Shown: piece by piece, positions 61,668 through 64,000 of the stretch
Layout: each line of letters starts with the position of its first letter
Numbering within the stretch: the stretch's first letter is position 1
From: DAIDKA01 sp035487155
Lineage (GTDB): Bacteria; Pseudomonadota; Gammaproteobacteria; Steroidobacterales; Steroidobacteraceae
Direction of reading: 5' to 3'
Length of the DNA: 64,000 bases
NCBI GenBank assembly: GCA_035487155.1
Contig: DATHMK010000091.1
Location: forward strand, 56,864 to 120,863
Notes under the pieces: model-generated
What the model saw: only the letters and a program-made list of their open reading frames with translations
What the model was told of the DNA's origin: nothing
Database searches by the model: none
Translations under genes and position numbers: made by a program

Positions 61668-63200
61668 TTACTGCCCGGCGTTGGCGGCAGTGGGCGGGGT
61701 GGCCTGGGCGCCGCCTTGCGCATTGTTGGCCAGCAGCTGCTTGATGAGATCCGCGGTGCTCTGGTGCGCGACCGCGCCCTCGCCGCCCCGGCCCAGGCCG
61801 CCGCCCTTGCCCAGGGCCATGTCCAGCGGGGTGATGCCACGCTTGTCCTTCACATCCAGGTTGGCCTTCTGCGACGCCAGGGTGCGGATCACATCATCAA
61901 ATCCCAGCAGGGCCGCGCCGTGCAGGGCCGTGAGGCCCCGCACATCCGTGGCATTCACATTGGCGCCGCCCTTGACCAGCAGCGTGATGGCCGCGCAAGC
62001 CTCCGCCTGGGTCTTGTATTTGCCGCGGGTATCCACACCGGTGGTGCCCACGCCGGCGGCGGCCATGAGCGGGGTGACATCCGAGTTGTTGCCAAGATCC
62101 GGCAGGGCATGGTGCTCCAGCAGCAGCCTGATGGCCGCTGCATCCCCGGCCCGGGCGGCGCGCAGCAGCGGCGTCGTGCCGATGGTCAGCAGTGAGTCGC
62201 CACCGCGATCCGCCCCGAGCGAACGGTACGGGGGAAAGAGTTTCAACTGCGCATTGGGGTTGGCGCCCGCGTCCAGCAGCAGCGCGATGAGCTTGAGGCT
62301 GGTGGTGTCATCCAGGGAGATATGATCGGGGCGACCGCCATAGGGCAAGGTATTGAGGTCGACCGCGGCATACAAGGGTGTGCGCCCCCACCAGTCCCAG
62401 CGATTGACATCGGCGCCCTGCTTGATCAGGTAGGCGGCGATATCAAAGTTGAAGTTCTCGGTGGCAATGAGCATGGGCGTGATGCCTTCCGGATCCGCCA
62501 GGTTCAAGTCGGCATGGCCCTCGGCCAGATAGCGGACGCAGGCCAGGCAACCCTGGCGCGCCGCATACAGCAGCGCGGTCATGCCCCCCGGGGGCCGCGC
62601 CTGCGCACGCGGTTCGCCGGTGACCTGGCGGCGATGGGTGTTGATCAGCGAGCGCGCATTGACCTCCGCATGCGCGCCGATCAGCAATTTCACCATTTCC
62701 GGCTGGCTTTCGGCCGCGGCCCAGATCAACGCCGATTGCCCGCGGAAGTCCTCCCGGGCATTGGCGTTGGCGCCGTGCTTCAACAGCAGTTTCGCGGCCT
62801 CGACATTGCCGGCACGGGCCACCAGCATCAGCGCCGTCTCACCATCCGGATTGGGCGATTCGACATTGGCGCCAGCCTTGAGCAAGGCCTCGATGATGCG
62901 CACATCGCCGAACTGCGCAGCCTGCAGCATGGCGTTGGCGCCGTAGGCATTGCTGGCATCGATCCTGGCATGCGCCTTGAGCAGCGCCTGCACCAGGGGG
63001 AAATCGCCGCGGTGCACGGCCCACATCAAGGCGGTGGTGCCATCCTGCTCGGCCGCGTTCACATCGGCACCCTGAGCGATCAGGCGCAGCGCCTGGGAGG
63101 AGTCCGGCTCCTGCGCCGCCTGCACCAGCGAGAGCGGCGCGGCACTGGCGCTGGCCGCTAACAGGCTCAGCAGCATCGTGGCGAGCATGGCACGTAGCAT
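61668..63200 (-). CDS. Secreted ankyrin-repeat protein
   Basis: 510 residues with a signal peptide (cleavage near ASA-AP) and about eleven ankyrin repeats (e.g. DGTTALMWAVHRGDFPLVQA, ALIWAAAESQPEMVKLLIGA, GLTALHGAALLGFDDVIRTL). It is a protein-interaction scaffold in the periplasm or outside. It starts three bases after the DUF1552 gene, and this ankyrin/DUF1552 pairing suggests one operon. Partner unknown. Confidence 0.88.
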   Translation of the reverse strand: MLRAMLATMLLSLLAASASAAPLSLVQAAQEPDSSQALRLIAQGADVNAAEQDGTTALMWAVHRGDFPLVQALLKAHARIDASNAYGANAMLQAAQFGDVRIIEALLKAGANVESPNPDGETALMLVARAGNVEAAKLLLKHGANANAREDFRGQSALIWAAAESQPEMVKLLIGAHAEVNARSLINTHRRQVTGEPRAQARPPGGMTALLYAARQGCLACVRYLAEGHADLNLADPEGITPMLIATENFNFDIAAYLIKQGADVNRWDWWGRTPLYAAVDLNTLPYGGRPDHISLDDTTSLKLIALLLDAGANPNAQLKLFPPYRSLGADRGGDSLLTIGTTPLLRAARAGDAAAIRLLLEHHALPDLGNNSDVTPLMAAAGVGTTGVDTRGKYKTQAEACAAITLLVKGGANVNATDVRGLTALHGAALLGFDDVIRTLASQKANLDVKDKRGITPLDMALGKGGGLGRGGEGAVAHQSTADLIKQLLANNAQGGAQATPPTAANAGQ

Positions 63201-63203
63201 CGT

Positions 63204-64000
63204 TCAGATCTCCGCGAACTGTCCGCTGCTGTCGCCGAGCTTCTCGGTCGCTATGCCGGAGCGATTCAGCAAGGTGAGCCACAGATTGGCGAGCGGGGTG
63301 TGCTCTGGGTATTGCAGATGCTGGCCCATCTTGAGCTTCCCGCAGGCCCCGCCCAGCACCGAAGTGGGCAGCGGGTACTGGTTGTGGGCATTGCTGTTGC
63401 TCATGTTGCTGCCATAGACGATGAGCGAATGATCCAGCAGTGAGCCCTCCCCATCCGGTGTATCCGCCAGGCGTTTGAGGAACTTCGCGACCTGCTGGGA
63501 GTGAAAGGTCTGAATCTTCACCAGCTTCTCGATCTTGGTGGCATCGCCCTGGTGATGCGAGACCGGATGGAAGGCATCCGGAACGCCAATGAAGTTGTAG
63601 GTCATGTTGCTCACCTCCGCCGCCATCATCATGGTGGCGATGCGGGTGAGATTGGCCTGATAGGACAAGGCGATCATGTCGAACATCAGCATCTGTTCCT
63701 GCGGAAACTGCTCGGGTATCCCCAACGGCACCGCCGGCAGCTTCAGCTGCGACAGATCCTGTTTCTCCATTTTCTGCACGCGCCGCTCGACCTCGCGCAC
63801 GCTGTCGAGGTAGTCGGCGAGCACTACCCGGTCGCGGGTGCCGAGCTGGCGTTGCATGGCCGCGGCGTCGCTTTGCACCATGTCGAGGATGCTGTCGTAC
63901 TGGTCGCCGAGCGCCTTGCGCTCCTCGGGCGTGTCGCCACGGCCGAACAGGCGCTGGAACAGGGTGCGCGGATTGTTTTCCATCGGCAGGGGCGAGGTGG
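63204..64000 (-). CDS. DUF1552 domain-containing protein, C-terminal part (5' end outside window)
   Basis: The frame is still open at the window edge (…TSPLPMENNPRTLF, which precedes an internal Met), so the true start lies beyond 64000. DUF1552 motifs: ENNPRTLFQRLFG, DQYDSILDMV, DYLDSVREVERRV, FDMIALSYQANLTRI, HHQGDATKIEKLVKIQ and YGSNMSNSNAHNQYPLP. The family is best known in planctomycetes beside DUF1592-type cytochrome proteins, and also occurs in some proteobacteria. Function unknown; usually secreted. Confidence 0.88.
   Translation of the reverse strand, partial: TSPLPMENNPRTLFQRLFGRGDTPEERKALGDQYDSILDMVQSDAAAMQRQLGTRDRVVLADYLDSVREVERRVQKMEKQDLSQLKLPAVPLGIPEQFPQEQMLMFDMIALSYQANLTRIATMMMAAEVSNMTYNFIGVPDAFHPVSHHQGDATKIEKLVKIQTFHSQQVAKFLKRLADTPDGEGSLLDHSLIVYGSNMSNSNAHNQYPLPTSVLGGACGKLKMGQHLQYPEHTPLANLWLTLLNRSGIATEKLGDSSGQFAEI

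Overview
The window comes from a high-GC gammaproteobacterium, most likely near the Nevskiales/Xanthomonadales/Steroidobacteraceae. The evidence is indirect: a type II secretion gspL-M-N end, a tonB-exbB-exbD-exbD cluster like that of xanthomonads, a HisB fusion, an aspartokinase/diaminopimelate decarboxylase fusion, a CysN-CysC fusion and very large TonB-dependent receptors. The placement is inference; no rRNA or tRNA gene was seen. It is an ordinary, densely packed chromosomal segment with no insertion sequence, prophage, integrase or CRISPR array.

Layout. 1-1.9 kb: end of a type II secretion operon (gspL partial, gspM, gspN). 1.9-9.1 kb: an AddA/AddB-like helicase-nuclease pair and an AlaA-type aminotransferase (minus strand). 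9.2-11.7 kb: an IclR regulator overlapping etfB-etfA. 11.7-16 kb: tonB-exbB-exbD-exbD-TPR protein-peroxiredoxin (minus). 16.3-19.4 kb: ilvD and an M17 aminopeptidase (minus). 19.4-25.3 kb: ilvC-leuA-leuC-leuD-leuB behind a Leu/Val-rich leader peptide and a transcription attenuator. 25.3-28.9 kb: metB and metX behind a SAM-I riboswitch, then a core MetE-like methyltransferase. 28.9-36.5 kb: a TrpR-family (YerC/HisR-like) repressor with a palindromic operator, then the complete his operon hisGDCBHAFI. 36.4-44.1 kb: a membrane protein, a GST, a TPR lipoprotein next to PBP1b, LysC-LysA and a small charged protein. 44.3-49.7 kb: an L,D-transpeptidase, a 3-methyladenine glycosylase and cysQ-cysD-cysNC. 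49.7-53.5 kb: two secreted proteins sharing a C-terminal module, rseP and a polysaccharide deacetylase. 53.5-58.5 kb: a long, palindrome-rich leader and a giant TonB-dependent receptor. 58.5-64 kb: a secreted protein, a LysR regulator, cytochrome c', cytochrome b561, an ankyrin protein and a DUF1552 protein (cut by the window end).

How it works together. The central 20 kb is an amino-acid biosynthesis block (Ile/Val/Leu, Met, His, and Lys via LysC-LysA). Three different regulatory devices can be read from the sequence: ribosome-mediated attenuation (ilvC-leu), a metabolite riboswitch (met) and a repressor-operator pair (his). hisF appears to start with a rare AUU codon. Packing is tight: many genes overlap by ATGA, and two convergent pairs share one CTAG whose two strands supply both TAG stops. 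The TonB energiser cluster and the large receptor form a second theme, outer-membrane uptake. PBP1b/lipoprotein, L,D-transpeptidase and RseP belong to envelope maintenance.
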